Shown: positions 35,685 to 48,974 of the stretch, piece after piece | Layout of the letters: every line of letters starts with the position of its first letter | Numbering within the stretch: position 1 is the first letter of the stretch | Origin: Burhinus oedicnemus | Lineage: Eukaryota > Chordata > Aves > Charadriiformes > Burhinidae | Reading direction: 5' to 3' | Length of the DNA stretch: 64,000 nucleotides | Assembly: GCA_008921705.1 (NCBI GenBank) | Contig: VFFE01007638.1 | Coordinates: 3,223,397-3,287,396 of the forward strand | Program-made: the position numbers and the translations under genes | Notes under the pieces: model-generated | The model's database searches: none | Seen by the model: only the letters and a program-made list of their open reading frames with translations | What the model was told of the DNA's origin: nothing

Positions 35685-37218
35685 TGAGCAATTTTTAGCA
35701 CATTTAATTTTCACTCTCTAAACAGTTCCAACTTTCTAGGAAAAGGACACTCTAAATCTCTCTGAAATCAGTAGTTGCCTTCTATTGATCATGCAAAACT
35801 GTAATTCAAACACAAAAAATGTAAGGGCAAAGCACTTTCAGAATATCAGCATGGTAATAGAAATGTCCTTAGATCAAAAATTTTAACAACAAAGAAAGGA
35901 TAATCTTGAAATAAATGAGATGTAATCTTACAGAACTATATGGCCTGCCTGCACTCATCACTCACCTTTCTCTTATGATCTGTGGGGGAAAAAAAAAAGA
36001 AATTCAACACTGTTATTCTAAAATCTTGGTATAGTTGCATTATGCATGGTCAAAAGAAAAGTCCTGTTCTCAGTGAATGGACTTTGGTTTCTGTCCAAGG
36101 CAACACTTTAAGCTATATTGGCAAAAGATGTCTTTGGTCGCTGTAAGATGTCTTCATGAGAATTGAGGGGGGAAGAGGTCAGAGGAAAGACTATTGCCAT
36201 AAATCTCTACCAGAAAGCTTTTTGAACATGCATAATGACTAAAGATAGACAACACAGACTACATAACAGCTAGACACTCACATTCATCGTGTTGGCGTAT
36301 TCATGAAAAAAAAAAAAGAAGCACTTTTAAGGATATTGTACCCAAAAGATCAATCTCAGAGTAACAAGCACTGAAAGGACTTCAGGTAGCAAAAGTCTGG
36401 GACTCTGTTTAGTGTTAGTGATGGTCCACTGCAATTACTCATTTGGATACTGTACTTCCAAGTTTTTGCCTATCCTTAGCAGATGCTAATTTTGTGATGC
36501 TTTATCAGGGTGACAGTAACTGCTATCTAGGGAAAATATATCATTGATTTACTGGTTTTCCTTTCACAGAGACAGTGAAACTGAAGGACTATTGGGAAAT
36601 ATGCACTATATTTCCTTGAAAAATATTTATAATTTACTAGTTGAAGCTTACTGCTAGAAACATAATTTCCTGATGAAGTGTCATTCCAGGTTTGTCAGAA
36701 TAATGACTGGAACAGAAAAACTGAAGGCGTTTAGTTGCTTTGGTAGCTGAGTTACAGGGAATAGTTAGTCTTAAGTGGTAATAGGAAAGCAATGAATTCC
36801 AAAAGCTTCAGGAGTAACGTTCTGGTTTCAGGATGAAAAAGACCAAATTGGACAGTAATATTTTGCTAACACTTCTTTAGGAAGCAGTATGTACTTTGAC
36901 ATAACAACATGTGGGTTTTTCAGGGTCGAATGTAAAGTTTTGTATCACATGTTTTCCAGCAGGAACGACCAGGACAGTATGAGGAGGAAGTTTGTAGCAT
37001 GGATACCACCAAGCAGTTCTGGGGAGAGGTGGTCCCAGCAAGGTGGTAGAGCAACACATGGTGATGAGTGGTCTAGGGACGTGGATCACTCCCTGGGGCA
37101 TACGTATCTAGCAATGTAGTGTCATTTGGGTCCTAGTATGACTGGGGTAATGGAAGCATGTGAAGCATACTGGCGGAAATGGTTCCTGCAAAAATACAGT
37201 CATAGCTGCATCTTTATC
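35685..37218. other. Unassigned AT-rich DNA
   Basis: Short A homopolymers near 35988 and 36308. No gene or mobile element recognised. Confidence 0.5.
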
Positions 37219-37239
37219 TTTTTTTTTTTTTTTTTTTTT
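37219..37239. repeat. Poly-T run of 21
   Basis: Uninterrupted T homopolymer. No retrotransposon body is attached. Confidence 0.9.
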
Positions 37240-38144
37240 AAGACTTCCCCCTCTTTCTGCAGTTATTTAGTGGGTAGGCACCCATTCATGAAGCAGATAA
37301 GAAATTTCAGCTCCCTGCTTGGCATGAAGAGGTTTTTGAATCCACATCTGCTGCATGCTAAGGGGCTCCACTCAGCTCTCCAAAGGCTGGCATGCAGCTG
37401 GTGAAAGTGATGGTGCCATGCATGAGATGAGCAGGAGAGACAGCAGGAGGGTGTGAGGGTTGCACAGCTGGGGTGACGCAGTTGACTGATAGGGACTGAA
37501 GTGATGAACTCAGCCCTTTAGCTAGGACTGCTTGTACCTTCTTGATTAAATTCATTGGAAGTGTGGAAAAATGCATCTTTCGGCATCTTGGTGTTACTTG
37601 CAGGTAATGGTGGTGGGGAGGAGTTTTGAAGTGTCTCAGACTGTGTTGTCTTCTAGTTGACAAGATCCTGGCTTTCAGGATGTCTTGGTCAACAGCAGCA
37701 GAGGTGTTGCTGATGGCATTTATTAAAACAGTTTATGATCTGCTGCAAATACACAGTCCAACTCATAACATTCACTGCAGACCCCATGCTTTCTCTCAGA
37801 TACTCTTTTTAGTCATCTTGATTTTTCATAATCAGCTCAGAGAAATATTTTCTTTCTACAACAGTGGTGTGAGTCATAGTGGCACCTCTCACTTACATGT
37901 GTTCACATAGATACTTGTGCATTCAGTTCATTATGGAACCAAGACTAGACTAGAAATGAGATGGATTTTTCTGATTAAAGTGAAAATGCCCATTTATTTA
38001 CAACAGCAAAAAAGAGCTTGTGGATGTAAACCATTTTCAAACTAACTTGTCTTAATTTGTGCCAGATCTCGATGTCTTTAGTGGTATTTCATAACAGGCA
38101 AAACTCCTTGAATGAGAGGTCACTCTACAAAGACTGACAGCAGG
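37240..38144. other. Unassigned DNA
   Basis: A 101-codon minus frame (37358-37663) and a 94-codon plus frame (37626-37910) have no motifs. Confidence 0.45.
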
Positions 38145-38180
38145 AAAACAAACAAACAAACAAACAAACAAACAAACAAA
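38145..38180. repeat. (AAAC)9 microsatellite
   Basis: About nine near-perfect AAAC units, followed by an A-rich and C-rich stretch. Confidence 0.92.
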
Positions 38181-39604
38181 ACACAAAAAAACCCCTACCA
38201 GCTTTCTTAGAACTTGGCTTCTGGACTAGGTTTTCACTAAAGATGGCACCAGAAGACTCATAACAGAACCTGGTTGTCTGCATCCTTGACATGAGGCACA
38301 ACTCATCGCTTGCTGGAAACAGCCTCTTCTGACAGCTGAATCTTATTGTTCTTTACAATATCTGCTAAGGAATTGCTAAACCTTGTGGGGATTTCCCCAG
38401 GTTTCCCCTGTTCTTCCCCTAGTGTATTTTCTCCTGTTGCAAAGCTGTAATCATGGGAAATTACTACCAGATACAATGGGCACCATCCTGTCTCCTGTGC
38501 TGATGATCTCCCATCCTGTAAATGGTCCTGATTTATGTATTTGCTAAAGAGAAAGGAAGGATAATCTCACAGCAAGTTGTTGAAGGATAATCTCACAGGA
38601 AGTTAAGAAGGATTAATGTTATTTTATTGAAATAAAACTAGTTTCATGTGTAGAAGGATATATTTTGCCTAAGGAAAGAATAGATAAAATGAAATCCTAT
38701 GCAATACATTTAACTGGGTCTCTGTAAATATATTTGAAAATAATAGCACTTAACTACTATGTTTAACATGTAATGTGAGTTGGAGCCATAAAACAAAGTT
38801 CATATCTCAGGCTTTCCCTTTACCTATAACCCAATTTTTATGATATGTTCTTTTGGTGTCATTATGCTTTATCATGTCTAAATGTACACTGGTAAGGCCT
38901 TTAATCCAGAGATTACTGCCACAATAGAATGACAGCTCCAAAATGTGTACTTGGTTATTCAGAAAATTTTAATCTCTAGCGCTGTGTTGTATTTAAAAAG
39001 CGATATAATTTATAATCCTGTAGAATGCTTTCCTGCACACACATCTCACTGCATACTAAAACCCTTACCAAAAAATACTCCAAACCAACCTGTTTATCAT
39101 TTGTTCTGCTACAATTCTCAATAATTAGGGGATCAATTAATTAAAAGATTAAAAGCACTAAGTAGTAGGTCAGTTATGATTTTCCTTTTAAAACATATTT
39201 TATTTGCTTCTATTTATAAACATAAAATAGCTGTTCATATTGAAGCAATCTTTGGGCTTCAAAAAACCATACACATCTAAAGCCAATTTTACCTTTTTTT
39301 TTCCCTTTTCGTTTTTGTCATGCATAATTCTTAAACAAATGCCAGGCTCCTTGCTGTAGCAAATTAGAAGCCCGTGTGTGTAAGGAACATGCAATTGCTG
39401 CACATTTCAAAGGGAAGATTTAAGTCTTGCTTGATAAAACCCTGATAGTGCAAAACGGCTGAAAAACACACAAACCTGTAAAGGAGGAAAAGTGTTTAAA
39501 AGCCATTTCTGATGTGCAGGAACACATGCTGTTTCTCCTTACCAGCAAAGACCTTTGTTGACATGGCAAAACTGCATTGTAAATTTTCACACTGTCAAGG
39601 CACG
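38181..39604. other. Unassigned AT-rich DNA
   Basis: GGATAATCTCACAG occurs twice close together near 38558-38600 (GGAAGGATAATCTCACAGCAA and GAAGGATAATCTCACAGGAA), a small local tandem duplication. Nothing else is recognised. Confidence 0.5.
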
Positions 39605-39855
39605 TCACCGTTCACACCCACCTATCATCCTGCCATTCCCAGCTACATTTCCCCCAGCTACAAATATCCTATTCTCCCTCCTGATAGCACACAGCTTACC
39701 TTCTCCAGACCCTATTTTCAACAACCCACATCCCTCTCCTATTTGCCCAGCTCCCACAAACCAAGACACCAAACTCTTCGCACCTCCTGCACAGCCCAAT
39801 AAAGATGGGCCCAGCCTCCCATTTCGCATCCCACCTCCCCTGCCATGGTTGCCTT
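39605..39855. other. C-rich, G-poor tract
   Basis: About 250 bp whose plus strand is rich in CCC, CCA and CTCC words with very little G. The open frames on both strands here (96 and 120 codons plus, 97 minus) follow from the skew. No domain is seen. Confidence 0.6.
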
Positions 39856-40882
39856 TGAACTTAGAAATGCAAATGTTGACACTGGTTGAATTTTGCATTC
39901 CTGCAGGATTTAAGTGATACGTGTTATCCCAGATGGGGCTGGCAGCTTTTGCCTTAAATCAATTTATCCTCAAGAATTTGCTGCACTGATGAAGGAGCAG
40001 CTCCACAGTTGTTATTATTATAGCTGGGAATTGCTGCCTGGAACGAGCTGTCCCTGTGTCTCAGGCATTGACACTGTTATTTGGACAGTTGGTCAATGGG
40101 CAGGATTTGTACTGTTCTTTGGATGTAGTTTGGGCATTCCTGTGCTATAAAATCATGTTCATTGTCTGAGGGTTTGTGACTCATCATGTGGCTTTTGGAA
40201 TAATTTTGACTTTTGTAGAGTTCTGAATCCTTTCTAAATACTTTGTGCCTTTTACCAAACTAGCAAAAAGCTACTCTATTTCACTCATATTCCCTCATGT
40301 AATTAGTTTTTCCTTTCAGCATCTTTCTGCTCTGTCTGTGTTTCTCTTTGTTCCTGATACAGTTATATATACTCAGAAAATGAACTAGGAAATTAGCACT
40401 CTGGGGATATCATGTTTTTCTGTTACATTTCTTCTTTCCATCCCTCCTTAGAAGTTTTTTCAGGGAAGTGTGTATTGCAAATGGAATTTATTATTGGAAT
40501 TCACTTGTTTCATTATCCCTAACAGAGAGAAAAATTAAAATTTTAAAGATTTAAAATATCATAACTTAAGTGCAACATTTTTTCCCATTGTTTTATGGGA
40601 AAACTTTTAAAAGAATACCCGTTTAGGAGGGGTTTTTTTCTCCTGTTGAAATGCTACAGTGGTGATACTTCCTACAAATACCATTCCATGAAATTACCAA
40701 CAGATGAATGCCTAGATCCATGATGGTACAGTTACCCTCTCTCAAAGCCAAACATTAAACATGACCACAAATGTTTTCTCAATTAAGGCTGCAATGAGGA
40801 ATACATAATTAAAATGCACTGAGAACAGGTTTCTATAGAACATCTCTTATTCATGCTTTTTTTTTTTTTTGTAATCTAAAAG
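39856..40882. other. Unassigned AT-rich DNA
   Basis: No gene or named repeat. A T homopolymer lies at about 40858-40870. Confidence 0.5.
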
Positions 40883-40937
40883 ATGATTCTGATGTCTTTG
40901 GGTTGTCACTAAAGACGAAGGTGCTACATCCATACAG
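40883..40937 (+). other. Candidate small exon, phase 1-2
   Basis: A T-rich tract and AAAAG acceptor precede 55 bp ending ACAG/GTAAAT. The one open frame that accepts phase 1 reads DSDVFGLSLKTKVLHPY and exits in phase 2. It is in phase with the 33080 candidate. The acceptor is only fair. Confidence 0.25.
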
Positions 40938-41929
40938 GTAAATTGGATATTACCAGGGAGCACTACTGGTCACTGGTTTATGTTACATATAGTACTAAAT
41001 TGGTATGTTTTAGACCTGGGCCACCTGGCATTCTCCCAAGAACTCCTGAGCATAGCTTGGAATGTATGGACTATTGCATTATTTTGAATTACTTTTGAAT
41101 GTGACCCATTTCAGAATGTAAATGTGTTTGATGTTGAGAATATGGGCAGATCCATATTGTTGCACTCCATGGCAGAGAATTGCACCGGACTTATTTAATA
41201 TACAGCATGGAAACCTTAGCCTTGCCTTGAGAAGTGTTTAGATCTAATCATCATTTTCAGAGATGGAAATAAGTTCTAGCCAACTTAATTCTACCAGTAA
41301 TGAGAAAACTTTTTTTTCTGTAACTTAACATTGCATAATCAACCTCTGAATACTTCCTCAAATTTCACATGCTTATTATCCAGTCACAAATTCAGCCCTA
41401 CTTGCAGACATTTTTCTATGAATGGTTTTAGTTTTGGTGTGGGTTTTTTTCCCCAGAAATATGCCAGCGAAGAAATACCTGTATATATGCATGCCTATTT
41501 ATATATATCCATGTATTGTTTTTTCTGCTTGCCAATTCTTTGCAAAATTATGGATGTCACTGATCCTTTTGGAGGTGCAGTGCACAAAAAGTGTCTTTAA
41601 CTAAGTGCATTAGGAGCTTGCATTTCTTGCAGGACTTTTAGTATTATCAAGAGCTTCTAGCCAGACATCAGCCATGAAAATATTGCCACACTAAGCCAAG
41701 CTGCAGAAAAGCTTTACCAAGATCCATTTGGATCACAGATTGTCAGCTTGTTCACCATCCCCTCTGCCCGCCCAGCAGAAAGCCTTGCTGTATTTGGGCA
41801 CCAGTGAAAGCTAGGTAGTTAAAAAGCATGCCGAAACAGCAGCAGCAAGGAGACTACACAGTTGATCAGCTATTGTCAGTTAAGCTTATTGTGAACAAAT
41901 ACCATGCCTCTTTTTATTTCATCACTGTG
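40938..41929. other. Unassigned AT-rich DNA
   Basis: No feature recognised beyond chance frames of up to 89 codons. Confidence 0.5.
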
Positions 41930-42420
41930 TCCTATCTGCCATCCTCCTGTCCCTCTGCATTTTCCTCCTGGCAGAGCTAATGCTTATTTCCTATTAGCTG
42001 TTCTCTCTCTGTGCCAAGGACCCTCTTATGAGTAATGCTGGGTGCTATGTCATCCCCCCCTTCCCTCGGATCTTCTTTTTTCTCTGGACTGAAATCCTGC
42101 TCAGGTCCCCCAACTTCTCCTCCTCAGTGGCAGGGGCATCTGTCATGGGCTCTGTCATTCTCCTTATTCTATTAAAACCAGACCAGGCCAGTTTGTCAAT
42201 TCATCCCCGCAACACCAAATGTCTTATTTGCTGGGTCATCTTGCCCCAATTCTTTCCTCCCCAGTAGCAGCATTCCTTTCTCTCTTCTCAGACCAGGGGC
42301 CCTGACTATTGCCTTGTCCCATTCCCTGTTCCTCTTATCCTGCATTCATCCACTCCTCTCTATTCTATCCCAGGGGTAACTCTGATCTTTCCTTCCCCAG
42401 CTCATTTCCTCTTCCTGTTC
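41930..42420. other. Pyrimidine-rich tract
   Basis: About 490 bp whose plus strand is dominated by CTCC, TTCC and CCCT words. A 79-codon frame inside it shows no domain. Confidence 0.6.
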
Positions 42421-43618
42421 TGTAACATTATCATTTGTCTGCAAAATACATTATCAATCCATTCTGTTCTATCAAGAGAGTGCCAGGAGTTACTTCATAT
42501 TTCAGGATGGTGTTATCAGGTGTGAAATGACTGATGGCTGGAGCTACAGATAGTCACAGAAGTGTTTTAACCTGGGGTTGTGCTAAACAGATGGCAAGGA
42601 ATGCACACACCCCCTTTTCTATCTTTCTTTTTAAATGACCCCAGTAATAAATAGTCCCTAAAAATCTGGATGTGATTGACTACCATCTTCAAAACTACTG
42701 CTTCATGAGTAAAGAAGTAGACAAACTGACTTTTTTTTTAAATGACTAAAAACTCCTACACTGGTGCTAGTAGGGCTATCTTAGAAGTATTTTCAGATTT
42801 TCTGAAATTCCTCTTTTTTCATAATGCATGGTTTAACCATGCACTTTAAAGATATAACTAAATTTCCCACTGACTTTTCCTTCCTTTAGAGCTATGTGGC
42901 CCAAGGCTTGTAACTGAGTTCAACTATTCACCAGAGAAAAGTGGTTTCAGAATTTGCTGAACCACATACTGTCTGAGACAAAAGGTTTTTTGTCAAAAAA
43001 TACAAAAGATGGCAGGGAAAAACTGTTACCAAGGAGAGAGACTTCAGTTCCTCTCGTAGAGTATTCCTATATGTTTTCTAGAATTTTTATTACCGCTTGT
43101 ATTTTGATAATGACCATAAAGTCTGCTGCACTCACTTAATCCTCCCATTATGTGTAAAAGAGCAATACTACATGCTTTAGGTTAATTAGAGCATAATTCC
43201 CCAAGCAACATACATATGCGCTGGCACTAAAATGAAAACTTTAAGCTGGTTGGCTGATTTTAATGCTGCTTTATCATTTACCATCTGTCAAAAAACAAAC
43301 TAGTAGGCTATTCTGTTCCATTCCGACCTCTTGAAGAGATAACATTCACTAGAGAAACACATGGTTTTATCAGGAAGACTTGAACTGTCACCCAGTCTTC
43401 TAGTTTTGCACAAAGCTAAGTACCACATGCAAGGTAGTGAGCACCATGACATACGATTTGGTCATGAAATTTCTTTGGACTTTTCAAAATTGGAAATGTT
43501 TAATGGTTTTCTGTAATTTCCGTACATCTGTGATAAACAGGCAGCAACCTGTGCTCAGTAAGTATTCAGTAAGTAACATTGCTTTTCCTTCAGTATAAGC
43601 CCTTGCTCAGAATCCCGC
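42421..43618. other. Unassigned DNA with one palindrome
   Basis: Includes the near-perfect palindrome at 42825-42843. A 25-bp interval at 43594-43618 has a strong acceptor (GCTTTTCCTTCAG) and a GTGAGC donor and could accept phase 2, but it is too short to call. Confidence 0.4.
42825..42843. repeat. 19-bp palindrome
   Basis: TGCATGGTT, one central T, AACCATGCA: a perfect 9-bp inverted repeat with a single-base centre. Confidence 0.85.
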
Positions 43619-46254
43619 GTGAGCAGGGAATGTATAAAACTTAGGCGAACTGCCTGCAATAAAACTATTTTGAGCTCTCTTGTAGATGATCTGCCCTTTA
43701 GATTAGTTCAGGTTCACACAGCTGCACAGCGAATAGAAATATTTCACAGCTCAATAAATGTGGCAGCTGGTATTTTGATTCATCTCAGAGCAATTTCACC
43801 AGGAATCAATAAAGTATGGTGCCCATTTTGAACAAAAGAGCACGTTTGATAGGATATCATCATTGTCATCGTGGTCAGCTTCTAGCAGCCTAGAGATGAA
43901 TGAATGTGTCTCTCGGAGTCTTACCTTTTCTCATCTTCATGTACACATTGGCATTTTACTTCCCTATCAGTTATTAGCTCACAAACATTTGTAACAAAAC
44001 AAACAAACAGGCAAACAAAACCAGAAAAACAATAGAAGAAAAAAGATAAAAAGAAAGTGCTAAGCATTGCTTGTATGGAAAACAAGAAGCAGTTGAGGTT
44101 TCCCGTTTCCTGGGAGGAATTACCAGATACAGATACCAAATAGGATCAACACTCCAGGAGTATCTCACTGTTCTAGAATTAGATTTCCATTTAATTTTTT
44201 AAGTTCAGCAGTGGTAACCTCTCTGCTCTGGTTTTAACTTGGCTGTTTTGCACTTTCCAGTACCACTTCTTTCTCTTTGTCTTGTTTCAGTCCAGTGGTC
44301 TCTGAAATAAGGCTCTAGTCTGTGTCAAGAACTTTATCTTGCACTTTTGTCCATAGAAATAATTCTTAAGTATTCATTCTCTTCTATTTTCCTTATAACA
44401 GTGATATTTCCTTTTTTTTCTGTGAGATGTTGCTTGAAAGGCTATTGGCAGCATTTCAGATACTCCTTTATTTGTGAAATGCAATGATAATTCATTTATT
44501 TTGTGGAGATGGAAAGATGGAACCAGTCATCATGTCTCTCAATAAAACATCATTTGAAGGCCACTGAAGGTCACATCTCTAGCTATTCAAGCCCAAGACT
44601 ACATTTCTTTTTATAAAAATGGGATTTTTTTATTGGCTTTTCCTTCCTTTGCTCCCTCTGATTTAAATAGGTTTTCCTTGCATGTTTTTCTGAAGCCTGA
44701 TTTTCACGGATCATAATTTCCATTAATGCATAATATAGCTAAATTGGTAACTCTGCTTCTACAGTCATGTCAGTTTTACTCATATGATCTCTTTTTAGCC
44801 TGGAATTCTCAGCACTTGGTTTTTGTCCAAAGTTATTTCCTTTTTCTAAAATGGAATTTTGTTCATCCTTCAGAGCTAGGACAGAAGAACCTGCTTTTAA
44901 AAATCCTAAGACTATGCTCCATGGGAAACACCTGGACAGTGAAACCTCGCATGTAGATAAGGAATTTTTTTCTGAGTAACTAAGTTAGCAAATAAGAGTT
45001 CTAAGCTCTTCTTTCCTTATTTCGTATAATTAATTGTATCACAAAGTGAATACTTTGCAAAAAGATCTGTATCGGTCAAATTTTTATTTATTTTTTTAAA
45101 TCACAACCTTTCGAGTCTGGCTTTGATGTTGGGTTAATACCTCCTCTCCTCAGCTCATTTAATGGCTTGTCTCTCAACAGATCTGTGACGCCTCCATTTT
45201 CTGAGTACGGTGTTTGTCACTCCCATCCCAAACACAAGGAAGGTGAAACAGTCAGTCAATGACCTTTGACCAATGCTGATGGTATTCCTAGCAGAAACTG
45301 TAGATGGAGGCAGTAAACTTTGGTTTCTGCTCCACACTCTTGAAGACAGGTATATATTGGCACAGACTAGTACTGTACCTCTTAGAAAAATTATGAAAAG
45401 AACCAAAAATTTTTCACGTTTTTTCATGAAGCCAGGTTTCATTCCCATTCTGGGAATTTGTGGCTGGGGTTTGGGGCACAAGGAGCCCATTGGCTAACAG
45501 TAAGAGATTGTCAGTGGAACAGCCAAAAGGGTTTCTTGTCTCTGTGCATGATGTTCACACTCTTATTTTCTACTTTCCAAACAGTGGGATGGATTTTGCC
45601 TGTGGACTCTAGTGGCCATTGAACACAAGTGGGATGTATCATGCAATTTGCCAACTGCTCTTTGGATTGTGATTTCTTTAAACCAACATAACAGAGTTGT
45701 GTTAACTCTGTTTTGCTGGTAATTTCATATCACTGTCATTTTGGCAAAGAGTAAACAAAAATATTGTGGAAAATAAAGTGTGTTTAGTATACCAAGGGAT
45801 CTTTATTTAATATATTTTTATCAACTGGGAAAAGGTTTCTTTTATTTCTCAAAAGCCCTTGCAGCAGTAACTTTATCTTGAATGTCGGTATTCCCCGTAC
45901 TCCAAATATTTTTCATCTTCCAGGAAGCATTTTGAAGGCACAGTTAAAATGTACTTACAAGAGACAAACAGTACTGTTACAGGAGTAGCAGCAACAAAGA
46001 GAATCATACTTTAAAGCTATATATAGGAGAAAGAGTACAGTCATTTAACTTGCTGTTAAAATAAATTGAAGCTCCTGGGATTTTCCTTTTTTCTGTGGTT
46101 TTACAGTGGGAAGAAAGGTCAAGAATCTTAAAGGTATTTGAACGTCCAGCTGCCTCTAAAGCCATGAACAAAGGCATATAAGCCAAGCTAGCTGTCCTGG
46201 TCAATAACATTTGTATTACAGTGGTAGGCTGTTGGCAGCTCAAAAAGTTTTTTG
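43619..46254. other. Unassigned AT-rich DNA
   Basis: The stretch 43640-43830 lacks simple repeats and holds AATAAA, TCAATAAA and ATTTCAC words in a style common in conserved noncoding elements, but conservation cannot be judged here. A 111-codon minus frame at 45155-45490 has no motif. Confidence 0.4.
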
Positions 46255-46345
46255 TTTGGCTTTGTAGTCTTTTGTCTCAGACCTGAAGAAGAGCTTTTGT
46301 GCCCAAAACATTTCCGCATTTCGGCTGAATAGACTTTTTCTTTCT
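46255..46345 (+). repeat. Possible ancient amniote interspersed repeat
   Basis: TCTCAGACCTGAAGAAGAGC followed by TTTTGTGCCCAAAACATTTC resembles the terminal part of an old interspersed repeat I recall from reptile and bird genomes. I cannot assign the family. Divergence is high. Confidence 0.35.
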
Positions 46346-47900
46346 ACAAATCTGTAAATAGCTACATTCAAAAATTTAAGTCCTCAAAACCCTCCTCAAA
46401 TCCTCTTCAAATCCTGCCTAATTCTGGGTATGCCTACAACCATATGGTTCTACTTTTTGCCTAGGCATCTGCAAACATATCTCTGGGAGCACCCAGAGTC
46501 ACTTGCATTTTGAGGTGTAGGAAATGTGTTACTGAGGCCAAATCCACGGAAGTCCCAGCAATCAGAGGAGTGAAGTAGGACATGGAGGAGAGCTTCATAT
46601 CTTGGCTCTTCTCACCTTGCCTGTGTATGGATTCTCTATTTCCAGCTCCCAGGAGAGCAATACAAAGCTGTGAAACAGGCTAAATGTGTCTTCATTTTTC
46701 CTGTTGCACCTGTGTCACTCTGTGGAGAGAAATGCAGGACTCAGACACCAAAAGAAAGCGACTGAAGAGATAACACGATTCTACCCAAAGGGGATTGTGC
46801 TCACCAAGAGGAGGGAAATGTCCTATACTCGGACTTCCATCACTCAGTCTTTTAGGCACTATGCATTGAACATTCATTGAGTTGCTACCAACATCTCTGT
46901 TACATCAGAGAATTTGGCCACTTTGGTGGGTTATAGCATCGATAGATCCCACCTGGAAAAATAAATGCAGCCATCCTGACAGTGGTCCTGGAGCCAAAGG
47001 AGATGGCAATATGGCTGCAAACTCCTCTAAGCTTTCATGATTGCCCACTACCACCACTTCCTATTTCAAATGAGTTGAGCTTTGGCAACTGTTCTTCATT
47101 TGCGATCTGATCTCATCCAACACACAGAACATTAATGTTTCTAGTTGTGTTTAGCAGCAGAAAAAAATTGCAGGAGATATTTTAATACAAAAACGGACAT
47201 GATAGAACGAGTCTGGAGATGTTTCTGGGAAAAGCGGGTATCAACACTGGCATTGCTGGGGGAGAGAAAGGCAACAGAAACAGATTTCAAGCCTGAGGAG
47301 TAGACTCACCAAAGGATTTAAGCACATAAATCAAGATACCTGCTCCTGTCATTTAGTAGCAGTATTGTTGTAGCTCAGTTTGTATTTAGTGCTGAAGTTT
47401 GATTTGTCTACTTTAGATCTTTGTGTGATCAAAAGGATACTTTGGGATGCATATTTATATTGCTATGTACATGTCACCTTCTAGACTGACATTGCATTTC
47501 TCATGTGCAAGGGAAGTCTTAGCTGCGCAACAAATTCAACTCCAGGTTCATAAATAGCCCAAAGACACATTCTTGATACATGTTTCTATAATTAAAAATG
47601 AACACATATGGCTATTATAAAACAATTTAAAATATAATCGGATTTTCTTTGTGACAAGTCTCCAAGAAATATGTTTTTTTAACCTCTGGACTACAGTTTA
47701 TCAACCCTGGATTTGTTTTTAAATGTGCTCTTTCTTCTGGGGGGAAAAAAAAGTTGTGATCTTCAGAGAGAACATGGGAACGTTACAATGGGCTTTTTCC
47801 CACTGCCCAGAGTCTAATGTATAGGAAATTACTGTCTACTACTGGTAATGTATGATTTGTATAACAGCCAACCAAATATGCCTTTAACTGCCAGCGCTTT
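46346..47900. other. Unassigned DNA
   Basis: No gene or named repeat recognised. Confidence 0.5.
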
Positions 47901-47989
47901 GGAGAAAAAGAGGCAGAGAGAAAAAGAGGCAGAGAGAAAGAGAGAAAGAGAGAAAGAGAGAAAGAGAGAAAGAGAGAAAGAGAGAGAGA
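47901..47989. repeat. GA-rich microsatellite, 8-bp unit
   Basis: Two copies of a GAGAAAAAGAGGCA-type unit are followed by about six copies of AGAGAAAG and a short (AG)n end. The whole tract is pure purine on the plus strand apart from the C of the GGCA units. Confidence 0.92.
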
Positions 47990-48974
47990 TCTGCTTAGTG
48001 CAACTTTAGTAGAAAAATGATAGATTTGTTTTAGGGATTTTTTTGTTTATTAGTATCCACAGAAGTCAAAATCAATTAAATAACACAAATACTGTGATCA
48101 TCTGAAAATTAATGGATAATGTAAGTGCTAAATTATTTTTGCTTGTGTTCTGTCACCTTTCTAATTCCTTTCTTATTTTCATGTAATATACTGAAATAAA
48201 GATGTTAAGATTTTTTTCTCTATGATTTATAATCTTCTTTGAAAATTTAACATTGCTGATTTTAGCTATATAGCATTTAAATACAGGATAGTAGCCTGGT
48301 TGTATATAGAACCAGTCAACATTTTTAAAAAAAAATCCACAAATGCAATAGACAGATCCCAGACTGAGTGAAACAATTCTTCTTCAGAAATGGAAATATA
48401 GTAAAAAATTATAGGCAGAAATAAATCCTCAACTTGTTCTTTTGCAGGCTGTTTGACATTGTTTTTGAAGGCTAAGCCGGCCTGTAGCAGGAAAGGCACC
48501 GTGGATTTTCTGCAGGAATTCCTTTCCTCCACATGTTCTTCTGGGGCTGTCCCCTCCGTTCAGCAGAGTTTCAGGCCAAAGTGGTTATTCTGTAATTCTT
48601 GTATGTTTCTGTTCCCCAGCTAGTTCCTGCCTGTTGTATTTTCTTTTTGAAGAGTAGAATAAATAGCAGTTATTTCTTCACTTGTAACTTGTTTGTCTGA
48701 GGTCAGCCACAAAGCCATAAAACTCAGAGTGACCTAAGAAACTTCAGTTGATATAAAAAAAATTTACTTATCTGGAATTCACACATAGAAATAAAACTGG
48801 GACTACTGTTGGAGGCTGGGAGTCTGTCCTCTCCAATACAACACACCTGGTGAGAAAGAGAGGAAGAGTTGAGTGAGTGAAAGAAAAAATGACAGAAAAG
48901 TAGGGGAGTGAAAGAAAAAGGGACTTTGAAGATCTTCATGTCTTAAATTCAAAATGTGTCTAACAGACATTGCT
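47990..48974. other. Unassigned AT-rich DNA
   Basis: An 88-codon minus-strand frame at 48266-48532 has no motif. Nothing else is seen. Confidence 0.5.

Noticed and set aside
38145..38180. Simple repeat arrays as CRISPR-like
   Set aside because: All tandem arrays in the window have units of 1-8 bp without unique spacers.
43594..43618. 25-bp interval with strong splice-like edges
   Set aside because: It could continue the plus-strand chain in phase 2, but 25 bp is too short to separate from chance.
45155..45490. 111-codon minus-strand frame
   Set aside because: No recognisable motif, no splice-like edges and AT-rich context.
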